From the NCBI GenBank assembly GCA_027422505.1, contig JAPQWV010000126.1:124001-188000 (forward strand): DNA of 64,000 bases, written 5' to 3'. Made by a program: the position numbers and the translations under genes. Under the pieces are notes generated by a model. That model made no database searches. It was not told the origin of the DNA and saw only the letters and a program-made list of their open reading frames with translations. This document shows, one piece after another, positions 20,933 through 32,900 of this stretch (the first letter of the stretch is position 1; each line of letters opens with the position of its first letter). The stretch is from Craterostigma plantagineum. Lineage: Eukaryota; Streptophyta; Magnoliopsida; Lamiales; Linderniaceae.

Positions 20933-23900
20933 ATGGGCTCCGTTGCTCAATCTTTCCTCATATTCGTCTGCACCATCGTCACTTTCCTCCTGTCTGCTGC
21001 AACGGGCAAGGTAGGAAGTTACTTTATTGCATTTACGTGATTAGTCGTTGCCGTTTTGGATGATGAGTGACATCTGTTCGAATCTCTATCGGTGGTCCTT
21101 TCCTCAATTCGGAAATGATGATTGATGATGCAGCTTCGCAAAATCTTGAATTTTCTATTCACTGAGATATTTTGGGGGTTCTGATATTGCCATAATTAGA
21201 ATTTCGCGATCTGATTCGTTGAAAATTTCAACCTCGGACTGCAAATGAGCTACGTCGATTGTTGTTGTTACTCTATGAAAATTATGACTCTGCTCAGTTC
21301 GCACGGCATCAGATTTCCGATTATTGGTAGTGATTTTATTTTCATCTATACACGAGAGTGTTTGCATGTATTGGAAAATCCAACCTTTTCATTTTCTTCA
21401 TCATTAAGCCGGACTTTCCTACTAATATGCAGTATGCATATCAACCTGATGAACCCGTCACCCTATTCGTCAACAAGGTTGCCCCGTACAAAAATCCTCA
21501 AGAAAAATACAGCTACTATTCTCTCCCGTTTTGTCGGCCACCGGGAAACCTTCCTGCTTACGAGTTGGATTTCGGAGGGAACCAATTGATCGATAGCCAA
21601 ATTGAAGTAAAATTTAGAAGTAATGTATCCCTGCCTGATTTTCATCTGATAGCCATACTCACACACTCTATAATACATTAAATCACTGTGGATCATATCT
21701 GGTTGATGCGTTTTGCAGGAGATGTTGGTAAAAGTAAGATATGTGAAATAGAGCTGGACGCAACTAAGGTCAAACAATTTAAGGATGCAATTGATAATTC
21801 ATACTGGTTTGAATTCTTCATGGGTATGTTCTGCATTTATTGCCGTTAGCTTGCTTGGAGTAGGTCTCTTTGTATTACTTAAATTCGTTGCACCTGTTGC
21901 TTTCTAACATCTTTTGTCTCTACGTGCTCTCTTGGATCACATTTTATGCAGATGAGCTGCCGTTGTGGGGTATGTCTTACATCTTTCAGTTAGTTTGATT
22001 CATAGTGTGCTGAGTGCTTATGGGCTTGCTACTACTTTTGTGAAGGTTTTGTTGGTGCGGTTCTTCCTGATAAGTCACGTCACACGAAACATGTCCTTTG
22101 GACGCACAAAAATCTTGCCATTCAATATAACGGGAACCGGGTTAGTTCATCTGCTACGAAATATTATTTCCATTAAGCATCCAATTAATTCCTGAAACCG
22201 TTCATATATTGGAATCATTTTCATAGTGGACTCAAAACGCGTGCAGATTATTCATGTCAACCTTACACAAGAAAACCCCAAATCACTTGAAGAGGGGAGA
22301 ACGCTGGAGATGACTTTCTCTGTTAAATGGAGTCCAACTAATGTTACATTTGCACGTCGTTTTGACGTTTATCTGGACTATCCCTTCTTTGAGAACCAGG
22401 TTTACGTGGGTTAGATTTCAACAATCTTGTTATGTTGTTGTGATATAGGCATGCTGGGGAGTCAGACGTTGTTGTGTTGTGACTAAATTACTCTATTTAA
22501 GCAGATCCACTGGTTCTCCGTTTTCAGTTCTTTCATGATGGTCGTTTTCCTAACTGGTCTGGTGTCGATGATTTTGATGCGCACTCTTCGCCTCGACTAT
22601 GAAAAGTATGCTCGGGAAGATGATCCTGAGAGTCTAGTAATGTTTTTCAAACTGTGGCAACTTCTCAAGATTTGATTTTGGTCTTTCTGGAAACTCATTT
22701 GCGTTAGATTTTCCCTTCGCAGGAGTGGGATTTCAGTGAAGAATCTGGTTGGAAGCTTGTTCGTGGGGATGTTTTTCGCCCTCCTCAAAATTTGGCTCTA
22801 TTATCAGCTGCTGTCGGCAGTGGTGTTACCCTAGCCACCACTTTTTTCTTCGTCATCCTTGCGGCTATTGTTACCAAGCTTTACGCCGAGTATGTTAAAA
22901 TCCGTTCCTGATTCAAATAAACGTAAGTTTTTGTTTTGGTTTCCATGTTATGCTATATGTTTTTGTTCCCAGGAGAGCATCAATTATCAGTATCTTTTTC
23001 ATGCTGTATGCTGTTTTTACGGTCATTGGCGGTCGTGTGAGCTGTGGCATTTATTTACGCGGTGGAGGTGTGTATATCGCAAATTCCTTTGTTTCAAAGC
23101 GAATTTTCTTTAAAATGTGGGGATTGTTCATTCATAATCAGACTTCCTCCAATTCCGCTGGCAGGGAAAAGTTGGATCAAGGCAATGATCCTCACAGCAT
23201 CACTTTTCCCATGGATGTGCTTCAGCGTTGGCTTGATATTGAACGCCATTGCCATATTCTATGGCTCTTTAGCTGCCATTCCACTTGACGATATGGCGAT
23301 TGCATTCCTCTTTTGGTCTACTCTTTGTGTCCTTTGTACATTTGTCGGCGCCGAAATTTTTAGAATGTATAACGCTGCAGATGTACTGAACACTCCTTGC
23401 CGAGTAAAGGCAATCCCTCGGCCTATTCCGCGAAAGAAATGGTATTGGACTCCATCTGTTATTGCTCTTATGGGAGGTCTGCTTCCTTTTGTTAGCATCC
23501 TCAATGAGCTGTATTTTGTGTTCACTTCCTTCTGGGGTTACAAGGTAACAAACAGTATATGCCTTTTTATGAATCCTTTGATCACATTTTGCGCTACACA
23601 ATGAATATATAGATATATATATATATATATAGCTTGTCGGACGTATTGTCTGTACGTGTATCTAAACTACTCGTTTCTATGCCAGATATACTATGTGTTT
23701 GGTTTCATGCTGCTGGTGTTTGTAATCCTGATCATTGTCACGATATGTGTAACCATTTTGGGGACATATTTCCTGTTGAACGCTGAGAACTACCACTGGC
23801 AATGGACCTCATTCCTCTCTGGTGCTTCAACTGCACTGTACGTCTTTCTCTATTCAGTGTATTACTATCAAGCCAAGACAAAGATGTCTGGATTCTTTCA

Positions 23901-24113
23901 AACAAGCTTCTACTTCGGATACACAGCCGTTTTCTGTCTTGGTTTGGGAATACTATGTGGTAAGTAGTTGTTACCTGGCCTATCTTCTTACCACGCTTCA
24001 CGTTTAATAAGGGACTTCTTGATCATATGCTGCGAAACTTTACAGGCGCCGTCGGGTATTTGAGCTCAGACGTGTTCGTGAGGAGAATCTACAGCAACAT
24101 CAAATGTGACTGA
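20933..24113 (+). CDS. Transmembrane 9 superfamily member (nonaspanin, TMN)
   Basis: Twelve exons: 20933-21010, 21433-21619, 21719-21823, 21952-21969, 22046-22140, 22247-22399, 22505-22636, 22723-22889, 22973-23067, 23165-23544, 23686-23959 and 24046-24113. The protein starts with a signal peptide ([20 protein letters not shown]) and has the luminal nonaspanin domain with [17 protein letters not shown] and WFEFFMDELPLWGFVG. It then has about nine hydrophobic membrane segments including [19 protein letters not shown] and the final [16 protein letters not shown]. The tail NIKCD fits the K-x-D/E motif that plant TMN proteins use for Golgi retention and COPI interaction. TM9 proteins act in Golgi/endosomal trafficking. 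Exon 4 is only 18 nt. The phase is consistent across all junctions, so the gene looks intact. Confidence 0.92.
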
Positions 24114-25209
24114 AGCAACGTCTTTTCTGCTTTTGTGTAGTTTCACTTTTTGATTGGAAGTTGCGATTATAATGCATACTTACTACTATTTCTTTTTTTA
24201 TTTTGCTGTCCCTGCTCCTTATCATATATAAGATGTAGTTATATAGATGTCTCCTAAACAAACTCCTCAAATCAACTTCTGCTCTCACAAACTCTAATTC
24301 GAGAAAACAAAGACCACAAAGCCGAAATGCATGCACAATGCATCAAGTATCGAAGTTGAAATTATTGCTTGTCAATCATAAAATCCCCAACTAGATGATG
24401 ATAAATATCCATTACCCGTAGTACCTCTGCCGAAGCCAAGAAAAGCTCCCGATCTGATCTCACTTCTCACAACTACATTTTGCCCGGCCCAAAAAAGACC
24501 AGAATTCTCCCGCGATTGAACTTAATAAATTATAATTACAATTGATGCATTTACTATTGGGTGCTACTATTGGCACCCCTTTGAGGGTGAAAAAAACCTT
24601 GAAAATTGTCCTTTTATAAAAAATTACGTTCCCCATCATTAATGTTGTAAGAATTAACGTAGTAATTTGCTTTCATTAATGGATTGCTTCAACGGAAACT
24701 ATTTACACAATTTTCAATAAAGATTAATTAATTAACTTATCGTTGGAGTCAATTCTATATTTAACACTTAAATTAATAGTACTTCTAAGTTTATCAACAT
24801 TATTCTTAAATTATTTTTGAAACACTACTAAAAATATAAATATTTCATATTAACATGGACAAATAATAAAATAAAAAAAAATTGAACATCAAGATTAATA
24901 TCATATTTTTACAAACATATTGACTTTTAATCATATAAATTTACTTAATAAATGTTTAGAAATTAAATAATAGTTAAAATGATAATTTAACTTTGTGAAA
25001 TACATAATTTAATTGATAATTACAACACCACCAAATTATCTGCAAACAATTAGTAAGTAATATAGAGGAGTAATTGGGTATAATAAATAACAATCACCCT
25101 TAATTAAAGAGTGTAAGTTTGCTTATCTTGAAAATTGAAATTTCACTTTGTAATAAAATTAAGGATTCTTATCGATTAGGGGGTGTATATAGTAATTTGG
25201 GAGGTGCAT
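24114..25209. other. AT-rich intergenic DNA
   Basis: Downstream of the nonaspanin stop there is a probable 3' untranslated region to roughly 24250, then AT-rich sequence without coding signal. GGGTGCTACTATTGGCACCC near 24559-24578 is a short imperfect palindrome. Confidence 0.45.
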
Positions 25210-25600
25210 ATAGAATTTTCCTTTACTATTTTACCCTTCACTATTTCTCGTACAAATAAAACCTCATCCGGCTCGTGCCGTCATTCATCCAAGTAAAATG
25301 GTAGCACTCAGAGCACGAATTGAAGCTGCAATGAATAGTCAGTGGCTGCAAAACAGAATCGGTGACGTGATTACCCTACGCGATCAATTTCACCTCACTC
25401 GTAGAGTGAGAAGGTACATTGTTCTTCAAGGAATGGTGAATGTTATGATCGGAGCACTGGTGCTTCTTGAAGGTCAGGACTACAAACTGAATGTTGTTCT
25501 CCATCACATAATGATTCTCCTGCTATTTTTGTGGAGGTACGATCAATCACTGCTCTTATGAATTTTCTGTCAGCTGAGGTACGAATCAATCAATGCTCTT
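25210..25600 (+). repeat. Left arm of a diverged inverted duplication
   Basis: From about TTTACTATTTTACCC through AAATAAAACCTC, the ATG at 25298 and beyond, this segment resembles the reverse complement of about 26565-26930. Shared landmarks include CCTACGCGATCAA, CTCACTCGTAGAG and GAGGTACGAATCA. The arms are clearly diverged, with indels. Confidence 0.7.
25298..25561 (+). CDS. Small unidentified ORF in inverted duplication
   Basis: An 87-codon frame (MVALRARIEAAMNSQWLQNR...) that I do not recognise. The N-terminal half is Arg-rich and basic; the C-terminal half is hydrophobic (VNVMIGALVLLEG, IMILLLFLW), so a single membrane segment is possible. The reverse-complement arm at 26565-26930 contains a related start (MAPIRARIEVAI) followed by a broken frame. 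Conservation of the start region in both arms hints at a former gene or element-borne frame. Expression and reality of this protein are unproven. Confidence 0.3.
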   Translation: MVALRARIEAAMNSQWLQNRIGDVITLRDQFHLTRRVRRYIVLQGMVNVMIGALVLLEGQDYKLNVVLHHIMILLLFLWRYDQSLLL

Positions 25601-25975
25601 AAGAATTTTGTGATGTATATTTTGAGTGTAATCTTATTTCACAGTAACCCTAATGGAGTATACTTTGAGTTATGATGTAATCTTATCTCACAATAATCGT
25701 ACTCATATATTACGTATTTGGTAATCTGTGTTGCAATTGGTATTTTGTTATGATGCTTTGAAATATTTGCAATTTTGAGATTTGGATTTGGCTTGCTCGT
25801 GGGTTTTATATTCTCTATCGTGTTGATCAAATAAAAGTAAAGGCTAATATGGTCCCTAACCCTAGAAACATTTTACGGTTCAAACTTTGCATGACTGCCA
25901 CGGTCACTTTTGCATAATATTTCTGTTTTGTTGTTGTTGTGTACTTCATTTTTTTCCAATCAAAATGAAGGTTCT

Positions 25976-26185
25976 ATAAGACACAACTACAAAATATATA
26001 AGAAAAAAGTTCACAATACATTTTGTTGTTGGACAATTTCTGAGATTACAACGTGACATTTTTTTAGATGATAACGTAACATTTTGTGATGCTATAACGT
26101 AACATTTTGTTGTTTGACCAATTTGTGAGATTACGGGACTTCCACATTTTGTTATTCAATAACTTAATACCATGTAATGTGTCCC
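25976..26185 (+). repeat. Direct repeat copy A (unclassified)
   Basis: About 210 bp from TAAGACACAACTACAAA to ATGTAATGTGTC, closely matching 26969-27180 in the same orientation. It contains repeated GTAACATTTTGT words. No terminal inverted repeat was recognised. Confidence 0.75.
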
Positions 26186-26433
26186 AAGCACTAGTGCAGT
26201 GCACAAACTTCTATTATAGTGAATAAAACTAAGTTAGTAACAACCATAGGGCATTTGCCCCAAGCTTGAACCATAAAAGCGATGTAGGGCTTGGAACCAT
26301 GTTGTACTCTAGTTTGAGTTTATTAATAAGGTGAACAAGATAGAATCTACGTTAAGGGAAAATATTCAGCCAAGCCTCACAGTTTCAAATATCTAATGCA
26401 ACAGCTCAAACGATACAGAAGTAACATCATAAA

Positions 26434-26556
26434 ATACCTAATAGCAGTACGATAACTCTGAAAATAAGGTTACAACAAAAGCATACATGAGTAACATTTA
26501 AAAATACCTAATAGCAGTACGATAACTCTGAATAAGGTTAGAACAAAAGTATACAA
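26434..26556 (+). repeat. Tandem duplication, about 60-70 bp unit
   Basis: AATACCTAATAGCAGTACGA, followed by TAACTCTGAA and a GGTTA-ACAAAAG segment, occurs twice, starting near 26435 and 26504. Confidence 0.85.
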
Positions 26557-26564
26557 CATTCTAA

Positions 26565-26930
26565 ATTCTTAAAAGCTGATTCGTACCTCAACGGAAGTAG
26601 GAGGACATCGAGTAACGTAGAACTGTATTTGGTTTGCTATCTTGACCCTCAACTAGCACCAGCACTCAAATGATGAAGTTCACAAATCCGTTAAGAACTA
26701 CATAGCTCCGAACTCTACGAGTGAGGTAGACAATTTGATCGCTGGGGTAGACAATTTGATCGCGTAGGGTACCAATTTTGTACTGAGCCCTTCATGATTA
26801 ATCGCAACTTCAATGCGCGCTCTTATTGGTGCCATTTTACTGAAATGATGGATGAGTGACCGGCGCGAACGGGGAGGTTTTATTTATATCAGATAGTAAG
26901 GATAAAATAGTAAATGCATAAATTTTAATT
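26565..26930 (-). repeat. Right arm of the diverged inverted duplication
   Basis: The reverse complement of this segment resembles 25210-25600. It carries an internal duplication in which GACAATTTGATCGC occurs twice (near 26730 and 26750). Its version of the small ORF is interrupted. Confidence 0.7.
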
Positions 26931-26968
26931 ACAATTTGTTAAACTAATAGCATTTGGGTTGCATTCTG

Positions 26969-27180
26969 TAAGACAATAACTACAAATATATAAGTAAAAA
27001 ATCTAACAATACATTTTGTTGTGACCAATTTATGAGATTACAACGTGACATTTTCTGAGACGACAGCGTAACACTTTGTGATGCTATAACGTAACATTTT
27101 GTTGTTCGACCAAAAAAATTGTGAGATTGTGGGACTTCTACATTTTGTTATTCAATAACTTAATATCATGTAATGTGTCT
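26969..27180 (+). repeat. Direct repeat copy B (unclassified)
   Basis: Matches 25976-26185 with a few substitutions and short indels. A hAT-like MITE follows immediately at its right end. Confidence 0.75.
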
Positions 27181-27184
27181 TACC

Positions 27185-27612
27185 CAATGTTTTAAAACGC
27201 GTGAAACGCAATGCGACGCGTTTTGGCTCCGGAGGAGCGTAGCGTAAATAGCGTAGTACGTTAAGTTACAATGCGGAAAAACGTAATATATTTAATTCAC
27301 TTCATTTAGTATTATTATAATTAAGAGACGAAATAATGAATATTTTCCTACAAACAAAAAAATAAGATACAATTAATTGATTAAATTTTGAAATTAAAAT
27401 ATATATGAGTCTTATATTTAAATGGTTATGTAGGCCCAACAGTAAAATAGGCCATTAATGTAAAAAAAATCATTTTTTTCAATTAAGAAATTAAAAAATT
27501 AAAATAAAACCCAACGCTCTTTGAAAAAAAAAAACTATGAAGCGTTTTACTAATATATTATTAGGTAATAGTGCGCCACGTGGCGTGCTATCTACCGTCT
27601 TTTAAAACACTA
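27185..27612. mobile_element. hAT-like MITE with ACGCG-rich end
   Basis: A 428-bp non-coding element. The left end reads CAATGTTTTAAAACG; the right end reverse-complements to TAGTGTTTTAAAAGACG. It is flanked by GTCTTACC (27177-27184) and GTCTTATC (27613-27620), an 8-bp target duplication with one mismatch, as expected for hAT elements. The left subterminal 90 bp is dense in GCG, ACGC and GCGTA words. Confidence 0.72.
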
Positions 27613-27620
27613 GTCTTATC

Positions 27621-28588
27621 TACATAATCGTGTGAAAACCCCGACTATGTTTCCAACCTCTTTCAATCAATTGGGACGTGTATACTTCAAGTTGATTGTT
27701 ATAGCTGTTGTCGCATTTGATGTGGTACTCCGAACAGTAATATTATCCTACGTAAAGCACTGATACCTTGTCATCGAAAGCACTAATGACTTACTTACAA
27801 AGTTGGTATTGCATGCGACGGTAGTTATACCAGCATGTTTAAAGTAAAGAAGTCTCTAATGGGCTTAAAGTCTACTCCCTTCAAAAGCATTGTCAGCCTT
27901 AAAAATCATTCACATAATTCCAACATATTAATCATAAAGAGGAAGAATAGAAGCAGTGTACCTCAATTATCAGTAAGAAGATCACAACAGCTTAGCATAC
28001 TGTCAAATTTATCTGTCAATTTGTATGCTTAATTATAATTCTATCCTTCATATTTTAATTTAATTCTATTTTATCCAAAAACTAAAATTTTATTTTTTAA
28101 ATAACCTAATTAATAGTCTAAAGTTTTCAAAATATAAAATAATTTGATATATTTGCACATATATGTGTCCTAAACATACTAGTATATGATAAAGCTACTG
28201 AGATAGTTTTAAGAAATGATAGAAGATACTTTAGAAACCTACTGTGGAAATAGTTAGTAGTCGTCCCTGTCGTAATTCCTGAAGCAATTTAACATTAAAC
28301 ACATGGCATGATCCGCTCTACATAATAATTACCATGAAGAATATATTAAGACCAAGTTGCACTTTTGTAGGAGAAAAAGGCCATTTCACGTTATAAAAGT
28401 ATATATCTCAAAGCACAAACTATCATTACATTGCTAGAAAAGTAGCATTTGATTTGAAGCAGGAAAAAGAGATTGAAATGATGCTCACTTTCTAGCTACA
28501 CAGATCCCTTCTCATTCAAACTAACTCACATGAGTTTAATATTTTTAGGGACCGCTTATGCTTCCGTATAACACTTGAAGAAGGGAAG
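27621..28588. other. AT-rich intergenic DNA
   Basis: No convincing gene. A 65-codon frame at 27835-28032 has no family resemblance. The right end must contain the promoter of the cytochrome b561 gene. Confidence 0.45.
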
Positions 28589-29782
28589 ATGCTATCTGCT
28601 ACTACAATCAGTTTCTTTGAAGTGCTTGCCCTTCATTTCCTTTCCCAGTTTTCAGAAAGCTTAGCTTACGAACAGAAAGGCAATGGCAACAACGAGCACC
28701 ATGTACTGTAAAACAGTTGGCTCATCTTTCTTGAATAAATATAAGATGATGTAAAAAAAAAAGATGTTAAATCCTCACTATTTAGTATTCTTTTTGCAGA
28801 TCATTTCTCAGAGGGAATTTGACATCGAACTCCATGGAATCATCTTTTGGGCTTCGGTGGGACTACTGATGCCTTTGGGAATAATAACAATGAGATTTTC
28901 GAGTACAAAGGAATGCCGGCCCTCGAAGCACAGAATCTTGTTCTATGTTCATGTAATTCTCCAGGTATGCATCAAAAAAAGAAAAAAAATATATCCATAA
29001 TCTAAGAGAATACATGCTACACTACATGTGATCAACATCATTATTATACTCCATACAGTTAGGTGACAAGATTTCAGACATGAGGATTATCTAAGTTTAT
29101 CTAAGATTATCATGTTAACATATGACGTATTTCTCATTGCAACCATTGCTTTGTTTTGTGCCACATAAAGACACTTTCTGTGCTTCTTATCACCATTGGA
29201 GCAGCTCTATCGATCAGAAACTTCGAAAACGAGTACAACAACAGTCACCAGAGAGTAGGGCTTGCTCTTTACGCCGCCATTTACCTGCAAGTCTTCATCG
29301 GGTTTCGAAGGCCTAAGAGGTAGTAATAGTATTAACCAGTTGGTTGCACATAGTTCGAAAGAATAATAACATTTCAACACGATCCATTTCAAAAAACACG
29401 CAGGGGAACGAATCGCAGAAGTGTATGGTATTTCTTACACTGGATTTTGGGAACAACCGTGTCCCTAGTGGGAATCTTGAACATATACACAGGCTTGCAA
29501 GCATACCGTGAGAAGACATATAGAGATACTATGTTATGGACCATAATCTTCACAGCTCAAGTATGTTTCATGGCAGTTTTGTATCTGTTTCAAGAGAGAT
29601 GGGAGTATATAAAGAGACAAGGAAACATGGCTGCTGCTGTGGAAGGAAATGATGCTCAATTACAGCAAGCGGAAAACCGAAAGGAGGTTTTGTGTATCGA
29701 ACCGTACAGAAAGAGCAATTCCCTCGGGACTTATCTGTTAAGAACGAACGCACTCAATAAGCTGTTTCAACAGACCACATAG
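28589..29782 (+). CDS. Cytochrome b561 domain-containing membrane protein
   Basis: Exons 28589-28702 (proposed first exon), 28800-28964, 29171-29320 and 29404-29782 (stop TAG). Exon 1 gives a signal-peptide-like start (MLSATTISFFEVLALHFL). The rest matches plant single-domain b561 proteins such as Arabidopsis At4g18260: FDIELHGIIFWASVGLLMPLGI, a YVHVILQ histidine helix, HQRVGLALYAAIYLQVFIGF, FLHWILGTTVSL, and a last helix ending LYLFQERWEYIKR. Haem-ligating His residues in four central helices are visible (LHG, YVH, HQR, LHW). Such proteins are transmembrane electron carriers, typically using ascorbate. No DOMON domain is present. Exon 1 is less certain than the others because its only support is the signal peptide and phase. 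Confidence 0.83.
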
Positions 29783-29929
29783 GTAGGATCGTTACATAAG
29801 TTCCATCTTCTGTCTTTTCTAAAGCTCAAGCTCAAACTGGGACCAATGTTATTGCAATAAACTATCAAAGCATATACATTATATGCACTTCAAAAAACGA
29901 AGCTAAGCCCAAACTGAAACTATTTTTTT

Positions 29930-32900
29930 TCATGCCTTCCGACGAATCTTTATGAGACAAGACAGCACATGCTGCATGTCTGGACGGTCCTCGGGATTCG
30001 GGCTGGTGCATGATAATGCTAATTCGAGCAGCTGTTTTACGACGTCTTGCTTCTTGGAAGCATACGATGAGGCTATCTCGGGATCCAAAATACGATTCAG
30101 ACCATCGTGCCCTCGTTGAACTGCCCTGTTTACGAGCTGAGGCAGAGTAATAGGTGAAAGTTCTTCATCGGTCAGCCCTGTTGGCCTTTTCTTAGTCATC
30201 ATCTCCATCATTATGATCCCAAAGCTGAACATATCGACCTTGGTTGTAACCTTCCTCATGTACGCAAATTCTGAGAAAAGGAGTTTTATTTACGGTGCGA
30301 TACTCAGTGAGTCATGTAATCGACAGACGAAATGTAAGAGATTATCGATCGATTACCTGGAGCTAAGTAGCCAATGGTTCCTTGAAATGCTGACGACGCA
30401 GAGGAGATGCTGCTGCCCTCTTCGAGATGAACCCCGAGTATTCTAGCAGTACCGAAATCGCTGACGTGGGCTTCCATGTCAGCATCTAAGAGGATGTTAG
30501 AGGGCTTCAAATCGCAGTGAACAATACTCGTACCATAGCCCGAGTGGAGGTACAGCATTGCATTGGCAACAGAAACCAACGAGTCGATTCTCTGAGGTAA
30601 AGTCCAAGCAGGGATTCGATGATCCGTAGCACTGCTCTCCCTGCCGTGGATCATCTTGTCCAAGTTTCCATTCTCCATGAACTCAAGCACCAATGCTTTG
30701 AGGTTCCCACTCTCCCAAGCATAACCTAGGACTTTAACAAGATTCCTGTGTCTCACCTGGGACAGAGTCTTGATTTCCCTGTGGAAGCACTTGTCAGATT
30801 CTGCAGCGAATTCGTTCAAGTTCAGCTTCTTTACGGCCACTAGCTTCCCATCTTCGAGTCTACCCTTGTACACCGTGCTTATAGAGCTCGAACCGATTAT
30901 GTTATCCCCGTCGAAAGAGTTTGTGGCCATCATCAGACCATTTGGATCGAATCTTCTGAGCCCCTTCGCTGAGGTGTACTCTGATTCCAAACTACTGATT
31001 CCACCTTTTCGCTTCTTGGACTTTCTGCACATGACATAAAGAAAAGCCGATACCAAGAGAACGAATACGAGAAACGATCCTAACCCCAAAACGACGAACA
31101 ATGCCTTCTTCGAAAAATGCTTGGAGCTCGTCGAATGCCTTTTGATATCACACTGCTGTAGGAACTTCGGCCCACAAAGGGCTAAATTCCCTTTCAAATC
31201 TTCAGAGGTCATATCGCTGAACACGCCGGCCTCAGGGACACGACCTTGTAGCTTGTTGTAAGAAAGATTGAGATGCTTCAAGGAAGAGATGGTGGCGAAG
31301 CTCGCCGGGATATTACCAGAAGTTGTTTTCAGACAAGTCAACGATAGACAAAGACCTCAAACTAGCCAACGTTTCAGGGATTTCACCGTCTAATTGATTC
31401 CTCGAAAGGTTTAGACTCACTAGCTGGTTAAGTTTAGGGAAGATTTCGCCTGGGACTTGACTAGACAAGGCGTTCTTGGACAGATCGAGGGAGATGAGGT
31501 TTACGCAGCCTTTGAGAGTCTGAGGTATCTTCCCCGAGATATTATTGTTCGACAAGTCGATCTCTTGGACCATTTCTAACATGCCTAGCTCATCGGGGAC
31601 AGTTCCATCGAAGCTGTTGTAAGAGAGATTGTGGTAGAGCTGCAAAGTCTTCATACCTGAGATAACAGATCGAGGAATCGAACCTATAAACTGATTGTGC
31701 GAAAGATCTAAGGCCATCATACGACTGAGACGCGATAAACCTTCTGGGATTGTCCCATTGAGATTGTTTTCGCTGAGATCCAAATACATAAGCGATTCGA
31801 GGTTAGCGAATGCGCCTGGGATTGGGCCTATCAGTCGATTTCGCTGCAGACGAAGATCGACCAGCTTCGTAAGCATGGAAATCTCTCCCGGGATAAAGCC
31901 TACCAATCTGTTCTCAAACAAAGACAGCCCTTGGAGATTCGCCAGCCTCGATATCTCCTTAGGAATCGATCCCACGAATCGATTCGTCTGAATATCCAAG
32001 TACAGAAGCTGGCTCAGATTCCCAATCTCCTTCGGTATTTCACCAGAGAAAGAATTGTCCCTAGCTCGAAGAGTTTGAAGGCTCGCCAACCTCCCAATTT
32101 CTGGCTTCAGTGGACCTTCCAAGTTATTACCGCTAAGATCAAGAACTCGAAGGTTAGACAAGTTGAAGAACCCATCTGGGATCTCCCCATAGAGCTCGTT
32201 CTCACCGAGGGATAGGAACTCAAGGTTGTGAAGCTCGCCGAAACCGCGCGGTATCTTCCCCGTGATTCTGTTACGAGTCAGCGTAATCACTGCGAGACGA
32301 CTACAGTTACCAATACTCGCAGGAATGTCACCTTCTAGAAAGTTATCGTTCGCAGTTAGGTTCATCAGATTAGACAAAAGCCCAATGTCCCTCGGAAGAG
32401 GGCCAGCGAAAGAATTGAACCCAATAGACAAGTACGTTAAATTGCTCAGTAGGGTTATCTCCGGCGGAAGCTCGCCGCTGAAGTTGTTGGAATGAAGGGT
32501 TAAGACCTCAAGGGACCTCAAAGATCCAATCTTTGGGGAAATTCCGCCGACCAATTTGTTCTCAGAGAGTCCCAAGTGGACTAACGATCTGAGATTGTAC
32601 AATGAATCAGGTATTGTGGAAGACAGCATGTTATCGTACAGCCTCAGTTCCTGCAGGCCGGTCAGCCCGCCGAGCTCCGCCGGGATAGCTCCGGCGAACC
32701 CATTGCTGTATATGTTCAACCAGACAAGCCCCGTGCAGTTTCCCAGCTCCGACGGGATTTCGCCGGTCAGAGAATTCTCGTACAGATGAAGGATTTGTAG
32801 GTTTGAGAGGCTCCCAATTTCTCGAGGGATCTTCCCAGATAACTGGTTTGTGCTCAGATCAATCCTCTGCATCTGCTCCAACTTTCCTATCGAAGTAGGT

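Noticed and set aside
27835..28032. A 65-codon frame in AT-rich DNA
   Set aside because: No homology recognised and no start context; likely chance.
29401..29782. Cytochrome b561 gene as a truncated fragment
   Set aside because: Upstream exons with correct phases and a plausible signal-peptide exon at 28589-28702 complete the gene.
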